Source of the DNA: Gonium pectorale
Lineage: Eukaryota; Chlorophyta; Chlorophyceae; Chlamydomonadales; Volvocaceae
NCBI GenBank assembly: GCA_001584585.1
Contig: LSYV01000005.1
Location: 2,665,393 to 2,725,752 of the forward strand
Direction: 5' to 3'
Length of the DNA: 60,360 bases
The notes under the pieces were generated by a model. It did not search any database. It saw only the letters and a list, made by a program, of their open reading frames with translations, and was not told the DNA's origin. Shown one piece after another: positions 59,910 through 60,360 of this stretch. Every line of letters begins with the position of its first letter. The stretch's first letter is position 1. A program made the translations under genes and the position numbers.

Positions 59910-60360
59910 CTGTTGGACGGCGGGGCCAGGGCGGGAGCCGGTCGGGGGAGAGGGAGAGGGAGGGGGGAGACTTCACGGGCTGAAGACCCGGGGGTGCAGA
60001 CCGCGCGCTTCCAGGACATGCGATGCGGTGCGCACGGGGGGCTGGGGCAGGCGACGGAATCGGAGAACCTTTGCACGAACGGTTGCGAGCTGGCTTCGGC
60101 ACCAGGGACAAGGGCAGGCCTATGCGGGCGCGTCGGTGTTAGGGTACACGCTCCCGGCGCGGCCTGTCAAGCATACATACACGGCTCTTGTCCGACACTC
60201 CATTACGTGGAAGTCGACTGTGCGAGCACGCAGGCGCAACGGCATTGAAAATACAGCGTACAAGGGCGCGAATGCGACCGCGGCATGGAGCCCATCCACT
60301 CATGTTTGCACGGACTGTGCAAGGTTGCTGCCCGGACCGGAGCCGGAGCTGGCTTGAAGC
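59910..60360. other. Phosphorylase intron running off the window
   Basis: The acceptor at 59910 (minus strand, CAACAG) shows an exon lies further right. None of the expected upstream phosphorylase residues appears here. Confidence 0.6.

Noticed and set aside
1..60360. CRISPR arrays, bacterial-type operons, ribosomal RNA genes
   Set aside because: No regularly spaced identical repeats, no Shine-Dalgarno-led gene strings and no rRNA-like conserved sequence were seen. The gene structure is eukaryotic throughout.

Overview
The window looks like nuclear DNA of a volvocine green alga (Chlamydomonas and relatives). The genes are GC-rich and broken into many short exons with clean GT-AG introns. Low-complexity Ala/Pro/Gly/Ser coding sequence is common. 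Candidate TGTAA polyadenylation signals follow some genes, and two gene types are typical of these algae: a RAP-domain helical-repeat protein and a plastid-type starch phosphorylase. I rebuilt gene models by hand. In seven of them all exon phases close to a whole number of codons, which is strong internal support. There is no operon logic, and neighbours need not be related in function.

Layout. 0.2-3.8 kb (+): 3' part of a Cys/His-rich protein with a C-terminal VWA domain. 5.36-5.77 kb: a stray copy of the RAP-domain end of the gene at 17-23 kb. 5.8-10.0 kb (-): a protein-kinase-like gene with an organelle-type presequence. 11.5-12.4 kb (-): a 5'-truncated LINE fragment holding a 499-bp assembly gap. 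13-15.7 kb: poorly resolved Pro-rich exons (+), running into a ~1.2-kb imperfect inverted repeat (15.1-16.3 kb). 17.2-23.5 kb (-): RAP-domain helical-repeat protein. 23.8-24.4 kb (+): small chloroplast-targeted protein. 25.7-33.0 kb (-): a 2131-residue disordered protein. 33.7-39.5 kb (+): CWF19L1-like protein with an inserted RRM. 40.9-43.2 kb (+): ADF/cofilin with a long N-terminal extension. 45.5-47.5 kb: an Ala/Pro/Glu-repeat gene lying between ~90-bp inverted repeats. 47.75-48.8 kb (+): small unknown gene. 51.9 kb to the right edge (-): starch/glycogen phosphorylase, 5' end outside the window.

Recognisable roles are RNA processing (CWF19L1-like lariat/spliceosome factor), organelle RNA metabolism (RAP protein), starch breakdown or synthesis in the plastid (phosphorylase), actin turnover (ADF) and possible signalling (kinase-like protein). 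The least ordinary items are the inverted-repeat-flanked gene at 45.5-47.5 kb with its duplicated 5' splice site, the ADF fusion, the 1.2-kb imperfect palindrome, the RAP-domain duplication, and a 41-nt element repeated exactly in introns 51 kb apart. I did not find a CRISPR array, a defence island or a clear autonomous new element.
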